DNA of 64,000 nucleotides from Strix aluco (GCF_031877795.1 NC_133943.1:8115001-8179000); one strand, 5' to 3'; numbered from the stretch's first letter, positions 37,301-47,411 are shown. Numbers and translations are program-made. Notes: a model not told the origin generated them from the letters alone.

Positions 37301-40281
37301 ACCCAGACGCCCCGGTTCTACCCAGTGGTGAAAGAGGGCAGGACGATAGATGCCAAGGTGGGACCAGGGCTGGGGTGCGGGACGGGAGCTGGGGTTTCTC
37401 AGCTGGGGACTGGGGAAGAAGGGGACACATCCCTGATGTACTGTGTCTTGCAGACTCCACGGAAGAGGAAGACAAGGCACAGTTCGAATCCCCCGATGGA
37501 GTGCCACGTGGGCTGGGTGATGGACTCTCGGGAGCACAGGCCCCGAACTGCCTCCATCAGGTACTGGAGACAGGCATGCGGGATCACGGAGGGGCCAGAA
37601 ATTGGAAAGGGAGCAAGTGTGGGAGGGAAGGGAAAGGCAACATCTGGTTTTGCAGGGGAGGTTTCTTGTTAGGTGGCTGCAGAAAGGACTGGGACTCAAC
37701 TTGTCCCTCCCGGAAAAAGCTGAGGAAAGTCTGAAGCCTTGGAATATTGAGATGAGACTCAGTTGGAACCGTTGGTTCCCTTCCTAGTAGGATGCCCCAT
37801 GGCTCAGGTCCCAAACCCAGAGTAGACAGTCACAGGGAATCAGTGGGACCAACAGACAAGTGCCATAGCGTTGAGTGTGACCCCACTCCGCTGTCGGCTG
37901 GGTGGTGCCAAGGACGGGGGTTGACAGGAGTCTCTCACGCTCAGCTCCAGCCCCTCGGAGGGGACGCCGGCCGTTGGAAGCTACGGCTGCACCCCGCAGT
38001 CCCTGCCCAAGTTTCAGCATCCTTCGCACGAGCTGCTCAAGGAGAACGGCTTCACGCAACATGTCTACCACAAGTACCGTCGGCGCTGCCTTAACGGTAG
38101 GGACGCCTGTGCCGTGAGGTGTGGGGCAGGGTGTCTGTGTCCCACCGCATCGGGGGCAGGGTACGGCTGCGGAGGACACACACGGGGCTAAGCAGGGTCT
38201 TACGGGACAACCTTGCTGGGAGCTGATGTTTCCCTGCAGTTTGTGACAAGCGTGAGCTGTGGCTCAGGGTGTCGTGTGCTGGGGCTGGGTGTAGTCACAG
38301 TGCCACAGGGCCCTCCTGTACGTGAGCCCCTGTGCAAGAGCTGGCTCCCTGGGAGAGGATCTGCCTTGTAATCATCCCCTCTTCCCGAAACAGAGCGGAA
38401 ACGACTGGGCATTGGTCAGTCCCAGGAGATGAACACGCTTTTCCGGTTCTGGTCCTTCTTCCTCCGAGATCACTTCAACAAGAAAATGTACGAGGAGTTC
38501 AAGCAACTGGCTGTGGAGGATGGGAAGGAGGGATACAGGTAGGAGAGGAGGGGCAGAGTGGCCTTTTCTGGGAGGGGAGTGAGGGAAGAAGGGTTCAGTC
38601 TTTTGCAGGGCTCACAGCAAACCAAAAGCAGCATCTGTACCTTGCTTGAAGGTAGGACTGGGGTTGCCCTCAGTGTCCCCTCCTGCTGCTGGTACGCAGC
38701 AGAGCTCTTGCCTCAGCAGCGTCTCTGCCTGGGTGTTGCCTGCAGCGGTGTCCCATCACCACGTGCTGCTCTGTTCCCAGGTACGGTCTGGAGTGCCTTT
38801 TCAGATACTACAGCTACGGGCTGGAGAAGAAGTTCCGGCCAGACATATTTAAGGACTTTCAAGAAGAGACCATCAAGGATTATGAAGCTGGTAGGTGCCT
38901 TCTTTGTCCTCCCCTGGGATTGGCAGTGATGTAGCCCAGCAGCATGGCTGCCCCTGGGCCTCTTCTCGTGGCTTTGGGGAAGCCCCATAACACTGTAGGT
39001 TAATGTGTGTGATGGGGACCGGGTGGGTGTTGTGTTGTTTACTTCATGGGGGAAGGTTGAGTGGATGCTCACAGTTCTGAACGCTGCTGAGAGGGTGGAG
39101 GAGGGCAATGGGAGGCTTTAGCTCTCCCAAAACACTTCTCTAGAGGCACCGGTTCTTCTGGGATTTCTCAAGGCCATGCAGTGGCTGAGCCTTGCCACCA
39201 CCAGGTCAGCCGAGCCTGGGGACATCCCCTGCCAAGAGGGCTCACCATTACTGATGTAATGAACCTCCAGGTTCTCAGCTGTGCCTGTCGGTGGGCCAGG
39301 AGGGTCCATGGGACGAGTGATGGGGAAGCCTGGAGGAAAGGGTTCTGATGTCTGGTTTGATTTTTGTCCTGTTGATGCCTGGTTTGGTTTTCTTCACCTC
39401 CAGGACAGCTCTATGGGCTGGAAAAGTTCTGGGCCTTCTTAAAATATTCCAAAGCCAAAAATCTGGACATTAACAGCAAACTGCAAGAATACCTCAGCAA
39501 GTTCAAGCGCCTCGAGGACTTCCGAGTGGATGTGAGTAGATGTAATGCCTGCACCACGCTGGCCCCTGCAAACACCCCTCAGCCCTCTCCAAGGACTGAG
39601 GATTTTGGGGGCTAGTCCCCAAGCAGTGCCAGGCAGGGGAAGTCAGTGACACCTAGTGTCATGCCCTGTCATTGCAGCCAGGCCAGGAACAAGTCGCAGG
39701 GTTTGAATATTGCACATCCACTTTGGGGAATTGAGTGAGCCCATCTTTGAGGAGGGAGGAAGAAAGGGAGCCCTGATAGCTTGAGTGGAGCCAGCATTGC
39801 GTGGAGCTTCGGCTTCTGGACTGTGCCCCTGTTGGGAAGGAGGTGCCCGAGAGCAAGTTGTCACCCTTGTGCTTGATTGGAAGTCAGTCTGACTTTTAGC
39901 AAATCTGGCTGTGGTAGATTTGGAGAGGAGGGCAGGTTCCTTGTGGATCAGGGAGAGAAGTTGCAACTGGAGGTTTGCAGGAAGGCTGTTCTCTGATCCA
40001 GGGGGAGGGCAGCTGCGTTTGGAGGAGGCTGTGCTGATACTAGGGTGCTTCTCTTCCAGCCACCCATGGGGGAAGAAGGTGGACACAAGAGATACCCTAC
40101 GACGTCAGGGGGAGATGGCAGGAAGCGCTACCCATCCCAGTCTTCCAGCAAAACGGTCAGCCAGTGCCCATCCAGCCAAGCCCACGCCTCACCCAGCCAG
40201 CCTGCGCAAGAGGATGCCAAAAACCTGAGCCAGCAATCCCCCGCCCCGTCGGCTGCAGAATCGCAGACAGTGGGGAAGTAG
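28009..40281 (+). CDS. LARP1: LARP1, La-related protein 1 (18 coding exons, 5' end outside window)
   Basis: LARP1 binds the m7G cap and 5'TOP tract of ribosomal-protein and translation-factor mRNAs and stabilises or represses them under mTORC1 control in the cytoplasm. Exons: 28009-28070, 29689-29754, 30545-30716, 31257-31388, 31581-31724, 32447-32609, 32890-33034, 33243-33417, 34206-34375, 34848-35207, 36404-36527, 37152-37357, 37454-37560, 37945-38096, 38394-38538, 38781-38890, 39404-39531, 40060-40281. All junctions are AG...GT with matching phases. They sum to 2,783 nt, or 926 complete sense codons, a split first codon and the TAG stop. The product follows vertebrate LARP1 from the KVVRAA region to the C-terminal TVGK, including the La motif and DM15 repeats. 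The start codon and first exon are missing because of the window edge. Identity is secure; exact use of 30545 versus 30548 as acceptor is uncertain because CAGCAG allows both in frame. Confidence 0.97.
31581..31724 (+). CDS. LARP1: LARP1 exon with RG-rich (RGG-type) box
   Basis: The exon encodes a short acidic/aromatic lead ([17 protein letters not shown]), [15 protein letters not shown] and then an unbroken arginine-glycine array, roughly (RG)8, across 31,676-31,724. The DNA is a GGCCGN-type imperfect hexanucleotide repeat, so it is a candidate for length polymorphism. RG boxes bind RNA and are arginine-methylation targets. The exon ends at a GTGAGC donor. Mammalian LARP1, as I recall it, has a longer Pro-rich insert between the ELKG junction and the [10 protein letters not shown] segment, so the bird form appears about 15 residues shorter here. 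Confidence 0.95.
32447..33417 (+). CDS. LARP1: LARP1 La-motif exons (32447-32609, 32890-33034, 33243-33417)
   Basis: The three exons encode the La module, a winged-helix RNA-binding fold that contacts poly(A)/TOP RNA and PABP. Landmarks in order: [19 protein letters not shown]-type segment (here [10 protein letters not shown]), [15 protein letters not shown], the signature [19 protein letters not shown] (split after AT at 32,609), [16 protein letters not shown], then [14 protein letters not shown], and [16 protein letters not shown]. The junction at 33,034/33,243 reads SLIIK-ALKDSK where mammals, from memory, have SLIFA-ALKDSK, a change exactly at the splice edge. Phases are 1-2, 2-0 and 0-1, all consistent. 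Confidence 0.97.
34206..37357 (+). CDS. LARP1: LARP1 central linker exons (34206-34375, 34848-35207, 36404-36527, 37152-37357)
   Basis: These exons encode the disordered, phospho-regulated linker between the La motif and DM15. Visible landmarks are [18 protein letters not shown], the [19 protein letters not shown] segment, a Gln/Lys-rich patch ([11 protein letters not shown]), the acidic block [88 protein letters not shown], and a Thr-Pro array [18 protein letters not shown]. The TP array and SP sites fit proline-directed or mTORC1-linked phosphorylation known for LARP1. The 360-nt exon is the largest coding exon in the window. Its start differs from the mammalian sequence I recall and looks shorter by about a dozen residues. 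Confidence 0.95.
34589..34761 (+). repeat. CR1 LINE 3' end (5'-truncated), sense to LARP1
   Basis: The sequence carries the hallmark CR1 3' region: 'gctgcccagggaagtggtgg', 'ccatccctggaggtgttt', 'ttggactaggtgatcttc', 'aaggtcttttccaacctt', and ends in two imperfect octamers (gattctgt, ggttctgtg). CR1 copies are typically 5'-truncated and lack a poly(A) tail, as here. Divergence is modest, so this is a relatively young copy. It lies in the LARP1 intron between exons ending 34,375 and starting 34,848, in the sense orientation. Confidence 0.9.
37454..39531 (+). CDS. LARP1: LARP1 DM15 cap-binding region exons (37454-37560, 37945-38096, 38394-38538, 38781-38890, 39404-39531)
   Basis: The first exon gives [13 protein letters not shown] and [18 protein letters not shown]. 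The following four encode the DM15 region, three tandem helix-turn-helix repeats that in LARP1 bind the m7G cap and first TOP cytidine. Landmarks: [103 protein letters not shown] and LEDFRVD. The repeated F/Y-W/Y-F...Y/K pattern of the three DM15 units is plain. Phases run 0-2, 2-1, 1-2, 2-1 and 1-0. No frameshift or lost residue is apparent. Confidence 0.97.
40060..40281 (+). CDS. LARP1: LARP1 last coding exon (C-terminal tail)
   Basis: The exon begins in phase 0 after TTCCAG with [11 protein letters not shown], continues as a Ser/Gln/Pro-rich disordered tail ([22 protein letters not shown]), and ends ESQTVGK-stop (TAG at 40,279-40,281). The conserved PPMGEEG start and the xTxGK end match vertebrate LARP1, and the middle is the variable part. 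The 3' UTR follows directly in the same exon. Confidence 0.95.
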   Translation, partial: PPMGEEGGHKRYPTTSGGDGRKRYPSQSSSKTVSQCPSSQAHASPSQPAQEDAKNLSQQSPAPSAAESQTVGK

Positions 40282-41219
40282 AGAGGCTGCAGTGTCTGCT
40301 TCCTGCCGGGGGATGGGGTGGGTTGGTGGGGGACTGGCTCGGAGAAGGGGAGACGTGAGGGGGTGGGACAGGAAGGGAGCTGGAAGGTGGGTACCCAGGA
40401 ATAGACCGCTTGGGAGAAACTTCAGCGCACACGATTTTTTCTCTTGTGGCTGGAAAGCAAAGATGATCTGCATCTAAAACACCCATTTTGCTATTACAAC
40501 CCTGACCAGAGCCAGACCCGCTCCCAGCAGACCTAGCCTTTGCTTTCCCTTCCCTCCCCTCCTGTGTACACACTCATGTCTTAGTGTCTTGTCAAAAAAA
40601 AAAAAAAAAAGTTCTGGCTGGCTTGGAAAGGGGAGATTTTTTTATTATTATATATATATATCAAGTTTTAAATTATTGCTAGAAGTTCGTCTGGATTTAC
40701 CAAAACAAGTCTGCTCTGTGCAGCCCCAACGCCTCCCCTCTGTGTCTCCCCTCGGATCACAGGGCAGCCCGCTCAGGAAGCTCGGAGGAGTGAGGTTCCC
40801 CAATGGGGGACCGAAGCTGCAGCGTGTCGCGATGCTGCGGAGCCTCTGACCTCCGTGACCTGGCTGACATCTCCCATTCCACGTACGGCGGTGCCTCTCC
40901 CACACCGACCGCCACGACAGGAGCATCGCCCTGTTCGTCCTCCTGATCCCTCCTCCCCAGCATCTTCACCTCTAACTTTCCCGAGGGTCTGGCTCTCCCT
41001 CTGCCCGCCTCTCCCTTCCATCATGGACAATTTGGAAGTCAACCAAAGGACCTTTGCCAAGGATAGGCTTGTTCTGACTCCTTCCTGCGAGGACGGCTGG
41101 TGGGAGGCCGGCAGGCACCTGGACTCGAGCCTGCGTGGACGGTGCACCCACTGCCCCAGGAATGCCCATCGCATGCAAAGACAGGACTTTGCCGAAGGAG
41201 GTTTTCTCTTCCCTTGGAA

Positions 41220-41396
41220 AAATGAAAAATAATGATGACAAAAAACCCCCCCACAAACCCCTCTAAAACAACACAACAAAAAAAACTCTTTAAAAAGACA
41301 TCTCCCTTTGCTTTCTTCCTTGGAAATATTATTGAAGAAAAAGAAAAAAAACAAAAAACACAAACAAACAAAAAAAAACCACACAAAAAAAAAAAG
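41220..41396 (+). repeat. LARP1: A-rich low-complexity tract in LARP1 3' UTR
   Basis: About 175 nt are dominated by A with interspersed C (repeated ACAAA, AAAAC and AACAA units), interrupted by a short mixed segment around 41,296-41,335. On the mRNA this is an internal oligo(A)-like region. It could prime oligo-dT falsely in cDNA libraries, and could bind poly(A)-binding proteins. Confidence 0.75.
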
Positions 41397-41667
41397 TTGC
41401 CTTATGGTGGAGCTGGACCGAGGAGGCTCTCTGGCTTCCTGCACCCTGGGGTGCGCTGGGCTCTCGGCCCCCCTGGCCCAGAGACTCCTCACGGCATTGC
41501 TGCCGAGCTGATCTTCCCCGCGGCCTTTCCTCTGACCCCGCAGCTCGCTCGGATGCCTCCCCGCATCGTGGAGACCCCCCTGCCAGCCCTGATTCTCGTG
41601 GGGGAAGGTGCCGAGGGCAGTCAAATCCAAGACTTGTGCTCACGAAGTAGTTGAAGCCGCTCCGTTG

Positions 41668-41675
41668 TGTATATA
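41668..41675 (+). promoter_or_regulatory. LARP1: Pumilio response element candidate (TGTATATA)
   Basis: This is an exact match to the Pumilio consensus UGUANAUA on the LARP1 mRNA sense strand, in the first quarter of the 3' UTR. An 8-mer match can be chance in 5.8 kb, and conservation is not known. Confidence 0.45.
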
Positions 41676-42808
41676 CCATTGTAGCATCCTCCCTACAACA
41701 GCGACTGTACATGCTTACGGCCTCGCTCGGACCTGCCGAGCTCTCTCCGGGCAGGCTGGGGCAGGAGGTTGGTCTGCTCCAGTCTGTGCCTCCAGCGCGG
41801 TCAGGAGGTGAGCAGGGAGATGTGTCACAGCAGCTGGAGGGACTGGTCCTTGCTGCGAGCAAGCGGGAGGGCTGGCGTGTCCCTGGTGCCACTTAATGCT
41901 GTAGCCTGATGAGGGAGCGCCGCAGCCCCGGACAACTTGGGTCTCCCACAGTCGTCACTGGCCCCGGGGTTGCTCGTGGGACTAGCGCTGGGTGTGAGCG
42001 GAAGACCTGCCTGGCAGAGGAGGGCTCTCGCCTGGGTTTGCTTGTGCATCGTGTCTTGGCAGGCAGCTGAATGGAGTGTCCTGCTCAGGGCACTGTCCCT
42101 GCGCATCGCTGAGGGCTGAGATAACACCGTGCTGCTCCGTGCTTGGCTGGGGCGAGGGGATGTCTGCAGAGCTGCTGTGGCATCTACTTGGTTCCTTCGC
42201 CCAGCCACCAGGTGGGCTTCGGCAGGCAAACCCTCCCCGTGAGCCACGTTCCCTCGCAGGGGACACGTGTCAGAGAGGGGAGAGCTGCTTCTGGGGCCCA
42301 GAAGTAGCACTGGAAGGTCCTGCTCCTGCCCTAAGGGTAGAAGCTCCTTTTCAGCCAGAGCCGCTTGCCTTGCTGCCGCTGTGCTCCGTCTCTGGTGTTG
42401 GGATACCTGCTTTGCAGCTGGCTTGGTTGTGGCTCCAGCACTCCGTCCTGGTGAGCTGCAGAGCGTGCTCCTTCGCGCGGTGCAGAGCGGACACCGCAAT
42501 GGGCTAATCAAAGATGCAGCTAATTGCGTTACCCTCTCTGCAAAATCACAAGCTGGTAACGAACAGTGTTTTCCCAAAGTATCCAGTTGATCTAGAGCTG
42601 TGTCTCATAGCTGGGGAGGAGAAGTTGTGTCTCTGAGGCTGTCCCCATACAGCTGTGGGGCTGGCGGGTGAGAGCAGCCAGGAGTGGAGATGAAGAGGGC
42701 GAGCTGGGGCGAGTTTTTGATCAGCAGTGGCTGTGGATGCTCGCGGAGCCCTGGCTGCAGTTACCACCTTCCCGAACTGACACTGCGTTGAAGATGCTGC
42801 TTTAGTAG

Positions 42809-42831
42809 GTGGGGGGGGGAGGGAGGGGGGG
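42809..42831 (+). other. LARP1: G-quadruplex-prone tract in LARP1 3' UTR
   Basis: The transcript strand carries GG-T-G9-A-GGG-A-G7, one of the densest G runs in the window and a good fit to an RNA quadruplex. It could affect 3' UTR processing, localisation or translation. No direct evidence. Confidence 0.6.
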
Positions 42832-45800
42832 AGCTGGGCTGGTCCGCGTGGAGCAGCTTCGTGAACTGCTGCTAGAATCGAAAGCACAGCTGGGTTTGAG
42901 TGAGGCTGGGTAGCTGCTACTTTGCTGTTTCCTGGTGGTGTGATCCTGGCCTGGTCTGTCCGCCCCTGCCACATCACCCTGCAGCTCGGTACCGCTCGCA
43001 GGCCCCATTTCAGCACGCCAACCTGTCTGAGTGCGTGGCTTGCTCTGTCACAGCAGCAGTGCTCTGGGGTTGCGGGGTGGTATCTAGGCAAGACGGGCAA
43101 GTAATGCTTGTACAGTGCTGCGGCTGAGACTGTTATCTCTGGATTTCCCCTCTCTCGTGAGCTGGAGTCAGATCTCTGAGGTTAAGGATGCGGCCGGGTT
43201 TGCCCCTGATTTGGGAAGGACGAACCTCGGAGGCTGGAGATGGGAGTTGATCAAGGACGTTGGAGATGCGTTGCTGGGGTTTGCAAGTGGAAGCGGGTCT
43301 GGATGTGCCACGGGTGGTCCTTGCTGCTGTGTCCCTGTGCTCCTCTCGTTGGTGCGTGTTCTCTTTTGAAGCCAATTGTCCGTGTTTTAGCAACAAATGA
43401 AATAGGAAATTAAGAGGAACAAGCTCCTGCTGTGGAGTTGTTGCTTGTGGAGCAGACTGTGGAGTTGCTTGGGTGGTAGAAGAGGTAAGACATTTCCCAG
43501 AGAATTTCCCCAAATCTGAATTGATTCTAAATTATTTTTTTTGATTTCTAAGGCTGAGACTCTAGTCTTGGCACAGAAGAGTTTCCCCTCCCCCCTGTGC
43601 TGAGTCAGTGGTTTGTCACATCAGTGTGGCTGAGGGCCCGGTGTGAAACCCCCCCCTGTTTCCCAGGGGAAGAACAGTCCCAGCGGTCCCACCACCCTCC
43701 AGATTTGTGGACTGTGTGCCTTGTTTTACCGTCTGTTGGACAGCAGCGCAGCCAGGGACCGAAGGGAAGATGGACCAGGCAGCCGTTGCTTGCTCCTGCC
43801 TGTCTTCCTCCAGCCTGAGGGAACACGGGGCCCTTCACGGTCACTTCTGCGCTGCACCGGGGCGGTGGCAGAGGGCGGGGAGCTCTGGGTGCTCTGGGTC
43901 CGGGGCTCCATCCCGCACCCCTGTGCGGCAGGAGGAGCCACGGCGAGGCCGGAGCTGCAGAGTGCCTGCTCCGTGCCAGGCTGAGGAGGGACTGGCCATG
44001 GTGGGGCTTTCCCCCGGCCTGTGGCCTGCACGGGGACGGGTCTGTGGAGACACTTGGCCTCTTGCTTGTAGCTGCGTACCCAAAGCATCACACAGGGCTC
44101 GCTCCACCGCTGGACCAAGGGACAGCTGTCCTGAGAGGGGTTTGTTTTTGAGGAAGCTCTTGCCCTCCTCCTGGGGAGGGAGTTTGGCCTTGCTTTTAGC
44201 TTGGATGCTTCACCACGATCCCGTTTTGTGCTTTTTTTTTTTTTAATTTTAGTGGGCTGAGTGGTTGGGCATGCGGATTCCTGTGAACGCTGATGGGTCC
44301 TGCAGTTCGTGAGGGCTTCACAGTGCTGGCACCCAGCCGCCAGCTCGGCTGGAGGGAGCCCCGGCTGCTTTCGGAAGGGCTGGGGGAGGCTGTTGGGCCC
44401 GCAGGCGGAGTGGGGGGGGCGATCCCCATCTCACCCCTCTTCTCCAGAGGTCCCAGGCTGCCACAGCCCAGGGCTCCTCGCCGAGGCCAGCCCGTCTTTG
44501 GGATTCAGGCAGTTGTAACGGGTACAGAGCTCTGGCACGGGGTCAGGAGTGGAGGTGGAAGGTGTGTTTTGGAGGAGGCTTTATTGCTTTGCCATGATCA
44601 TTTGGGGGGGGGGAACAAAAAAATTTAAAAAGTAATAATCCTGCTGCTCTGTTCGCCTGTCTGTCCCTCTTCCTGCTGCCCCCCTCGCACCCCAGATGGT
44701 GGCTTGTCACTGTAGCCCTTGGGGTCCCTCGAGTTTCAGCAACTGCTCATCTTGCTTGGGACTGGTCGACTGTACTGTAACAAAATGATGCGTTAACCTC
44801 AGTATCCTGCCACGTGTCTGTACACGTTCCGCATGGCAGTGCAGAGGGGGCCTTCTAGCTGTTAATGCCTTTCCAGTTATTTTATCAAAAGGAAAAAAAA
44901 AAAAAAAAAGGAAAACTGTAAATGTAGCAAGCTGTGTTTGCAATGCTTATTTTCTCCTGTCTCCTCTGAGACTGGTTATGTCACTTTGTCACTGTTTTGA
45001 AATGGATGCTAGGTTCTTTTTAAGAGAGGGTTGCTACACTTGATGTTAAATGCCTCACTGACTTTTTTTTTTTTAAAGTTTCCAATACAGGTAATAGATG
45101 AATGACTTTTTTTTTTTTTTTTTTTAAAGAAAATGTTCATCTCGGTGGCACGGAGCGGGTGGCTGGAGGGCAGCGTTTCAATGAGTAGTTTACAGTTTCA
45201 CTTTCTGCAGACACTTGAACATAGGACCGATGTATCTGTGACAAGCACACCCCCTTGGTGGGAAGCTCGGGAGGAGCGGGGAGCGCCCTGGGTGCCAGCC
45301 AGCGCCCCGTGGAGCTCGGGGCAACCCCGGGGTCCCCGCGCTGTCCCCCTGCGGCTCGCTCCCCAGGTGTCGGCCCCGCGCGGGGGCGGCTGGTGCTGTG
45401 GTGCCCCTCGCGGGAGGGGGTGCCTGGCACCACTTGGTCCCTCGAGCCTCCCCGGTGCGGCCCCGCTCCCCCTCCTCCTCTCCCAGCCTGTCCCGGTCCC
45501 GTTGGGGTTGGAAACCTTTGGATCTGTGGCTCAAAGCCCCGCTGAGCTGCACCCCGGTGAGGGTGGCCCTCTGCTCGCTCGCCTGGAGCAAAAGGGGTGA
45601 TGGTTCGATGTGCTGGCCCTTCTCAAACCCTGTGTGTCCCGACCTCAGCCTTCTGTTTCCCAAAACTAGAAAGTGTGTGCAACCTTCTTCAGCTGCATTT
45701 ATCGTAGAGACAAACTTAAAATGACTCATCACAGACCATGTATCACTTGGGAGGAAAATCTTGTTAATATGGCCCGCTGTACATGATCCATCTTCTGTCG

Positions 45801-46022
45801 ATAGTACATAATCTTTGACCCATGTGCTAGGATCATCATCACATATAAAAGGAAAAGAGAAAAATGTAAAATACTTGAATGAGAGCTTGTATTATAACAT
45901 TAATATTATTCAGAGTATCTGCTTTCTAGGCTGATGTGATTCATTATTCTAGTAATGCTTTAGTCCTTTGTAATTTGTGGTAATTATGCTTTTTCCTTTT
46001 TAATACAAAAAAAATGTATAAA

Positions 46023-46028
46023 AATAAA
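46023..46028 (+). terminator. LARP1: LARP1 polyadenylation signal AATAAA
   Basis: AATAAA lies after an AT-rich stretch and is followed about 14-20 nt later by a plausible CA cleavage site (near 46,042) and a T/G-rich downstream element (tgggttttctgttctgctg). It is the only canonical signal I found after the LARP1 stop codon. Confidence 0.75.
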
Positions 46029-46042
46029 AACTTCAAAAGACA

Positions 46043-46784
46043 ATGCAGCCTGGGTTTTCTGTTCTGCTGACTTGCCCTCTCTGGGGGGCTGCAGGTGGGT
46101 GAACAGGGTTCATCCCTGTGTGGCTGTAGGGACTGGAGGAGGAGGGGGGGAGTTGGCTTCTGCGGGTGGAGCGGGGCTGACGGCAGGTAAGCGCAGCCCA
46201 GGTCAGCCCTGTGTGTCCCCTCCGCGGAGGGCAGGGTCTGGCAGCGGCGAGAGATTCGTCACTCTTGTCCCAGGCCCCCAGGCAGGACTGAGACTTAGAA
46301 AATCCTGGGGAAAATGTGCAGCATGTCTTGAGATTGGTTGTGTAGGTGTGTATAGTTGCGCATAAAGGTGCGGGTGCTTTTTGTTGGGTCCTTTTTTGCA
46401 GGGTTTCTCTGATCTTCACCCAGCTCAGGGCAGCAGCAACTTCTTTCCTCGGAAAGTCTCTTTCTGTTGTTTGTCATCGTACAGAGTCTTGGTTTGTGCC
46501 TCCTTTTGGCGTGCGGGGAGCGAGGAGAGTCTCAGCAGGAGGAGGTGAGGTACAGGGGCTTCGTCAGCTCCCAGCTCTGCTTTCCTGTCCCACGAGGGGC
46601 AAACCCGCTTTCTGCTGGCAGACGCTCATTTGTGGAGCGGAGATGAAGACCTGACAGCCTGGACTGACCATGAAGAACTGCTGGGGGGGAGTCAGGCCTC
46701 CCTAGCACGTGCAGGGGAGTGTTTCTAAAGCGGTGCCCCACTGACTTTCCATGGGGTTGTATCCCATATCCCAGGTGTTCAGAA
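46043..46784. other. Short intergenic gap between converging 3' ends
   Basis: The stretch between the predicted LARP1 and FAXDC2 cleavage sites is GC-rich on its left half. It has no recognised gene or repeat. The reading frames on both strands show no splice continuity or family resemblance. Confidence 0.55.
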
Positions 46785-47254
46785 TCTCAGAAAAATAGTG
46801 GTTTTAATCCTATCAATGTGGTTACAGTGATCTTGCTGGTATTTCTATTGAGTGTTGCTGAAAGAGGCCAAAGCATGGCCTGTGAAAACTGAAGTATTAA
46901 AACCTTAATAACGAGAACTCCCCAGGAGCTCCCCAGAGCCACGTGGCCCAGAACACAGCTGGCTTACACACAGGCAGCTAGAACCATGGAGCAGTGCAAG
47001 TAATTCAGAAAAAAAAACCCCACACTCTAAACTTTGTTTAAAAATAGCTTTCTAGAGGTTTTCTTGTGTATTAGGTAGAAAATAACAGGCAGCAAAAAGG
47101 CAGTCATCTCAAGTAGCATGTTTAAGTTCAGCTTCGGGTTTCATTACATGTGAATAATAACTCATTTCCCAATTAAAATACTATTTGGCATAAATCATTG
47201 TCTCTCGCTCTGCTAGTCCCTGGGCTCAGAAGAACCACAGGCTGCTGGACTGGC
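46785..47254 (-). other. FAXDC2: FAXDC2 3' UTR (predicted)
   Basis: This is the region after the TGA at 47,257-47,255, extended to the candidate ATTAAA and cleavage site. It is AT-rich in its distal half and has no recognised element. The end is uncertain. Confidence 0.45.
46803..46808 (-). terminator. FAXDC2: Candidate FAXDC2 polyadenylation signal ATTAAA
   Basis: The + strand reads TTTAAT, that is ATTAAA on the FAXDC2 strand, about 450 nt after its stop codon. No AATAAA was found on the - strand between the stop codon and LARP1's end, so this common variant is the best candidate. The call is tentative. Confidence 0.4.
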
Positions 47255-47411
47255 TCACTCTGCTCTCCTGGGTGCCTCGGGGATGCTTTCCGAGAGTGGC
47301 GTGAGGCTGAGGAGGACCCTGTGTCTCTGGTAGGCTTTGCTTTGTCTGAACACTGTATCGGTTCCATGCAGATAATCCAGCACTCCCAGGACTCCATAGC
47401 ACTGGTTGAAC
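47255..47411 (-). CDS. FAXDC2: FAXDC2 last coding exon
   Basis: After the acceptor GGTTTCCAG the exon gives FNQCYGVLGVLDYLHGTDT, then FRQSKAYQRHRVLL and LTPLSESIPEAPRRAE-stop (TGA). The FNQCYGVLGVLD...HGTD block closely follows the vertebrate orthologue. Basic and polar residues dominate the cytosolic tail. No ER-retrieval KKXX is visible. Confidence 0.95.

Larger units (their letters stand above)
28071..40059 (+). other. LARP1: LARP1 internal introns over 300 bp
   Basis: Introns longer than 300 bp: 28071-29688, 29755-30544, 30717-31256, 31725-32446, 33418-34205, 34376-34847, 35208-36403, 36528-37151, 37561-37944, 38891-39403 and 39532-40059. All have GT-AG ends. Only 34376-34847 holds an identifiable element (a CR1 3' end). 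In the others I see no repeat, RNA gene or extra exon. Confidence 0.85.
40282..46042 (+). other. LARP1: LARP1 3' UTR (about 5.8 kb)
   Basis: No further LARP1 splice acceptor or unrelated gene is visible between the TAG at 40,281 and the AATAAA at 46,023. The last 350 nt (about 45,700-46,042) is AT-rich and has the look of a conserved distal 3' UTR end. The UTR contains genomic A-runs (17 A at 40,594-40,610; A-rich tract 41,220-41,396; 17 A at 44,893-44,909), a TA microsatellite (40,649-40,661), T-runs at 45,064-45,074 and 45,107-45,125, a G-quadruplex candidate (42,809) and a Pumilio-type site (41,668). I found no other AATAAA in this interval. Earlier polyadenylation at variant signals is possible. 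Confidence 0.75.

Noticed and set aside
40773-41630. 285-residue open frame on the - strand
   Set aside because: It lies antisense to the LARP1 3' UTR and is composed of low-complexity Arg/Ser/Gly and poly-Phe (antisense of the A-tract). No family resemblance.
41825-42577. 250-residue open frame on the - strand
   Set aside because: It is antisense within the GC-rich LARP1 3' UTR. Open frames this long are expected in GC-rich DNA, and no domain is visible.
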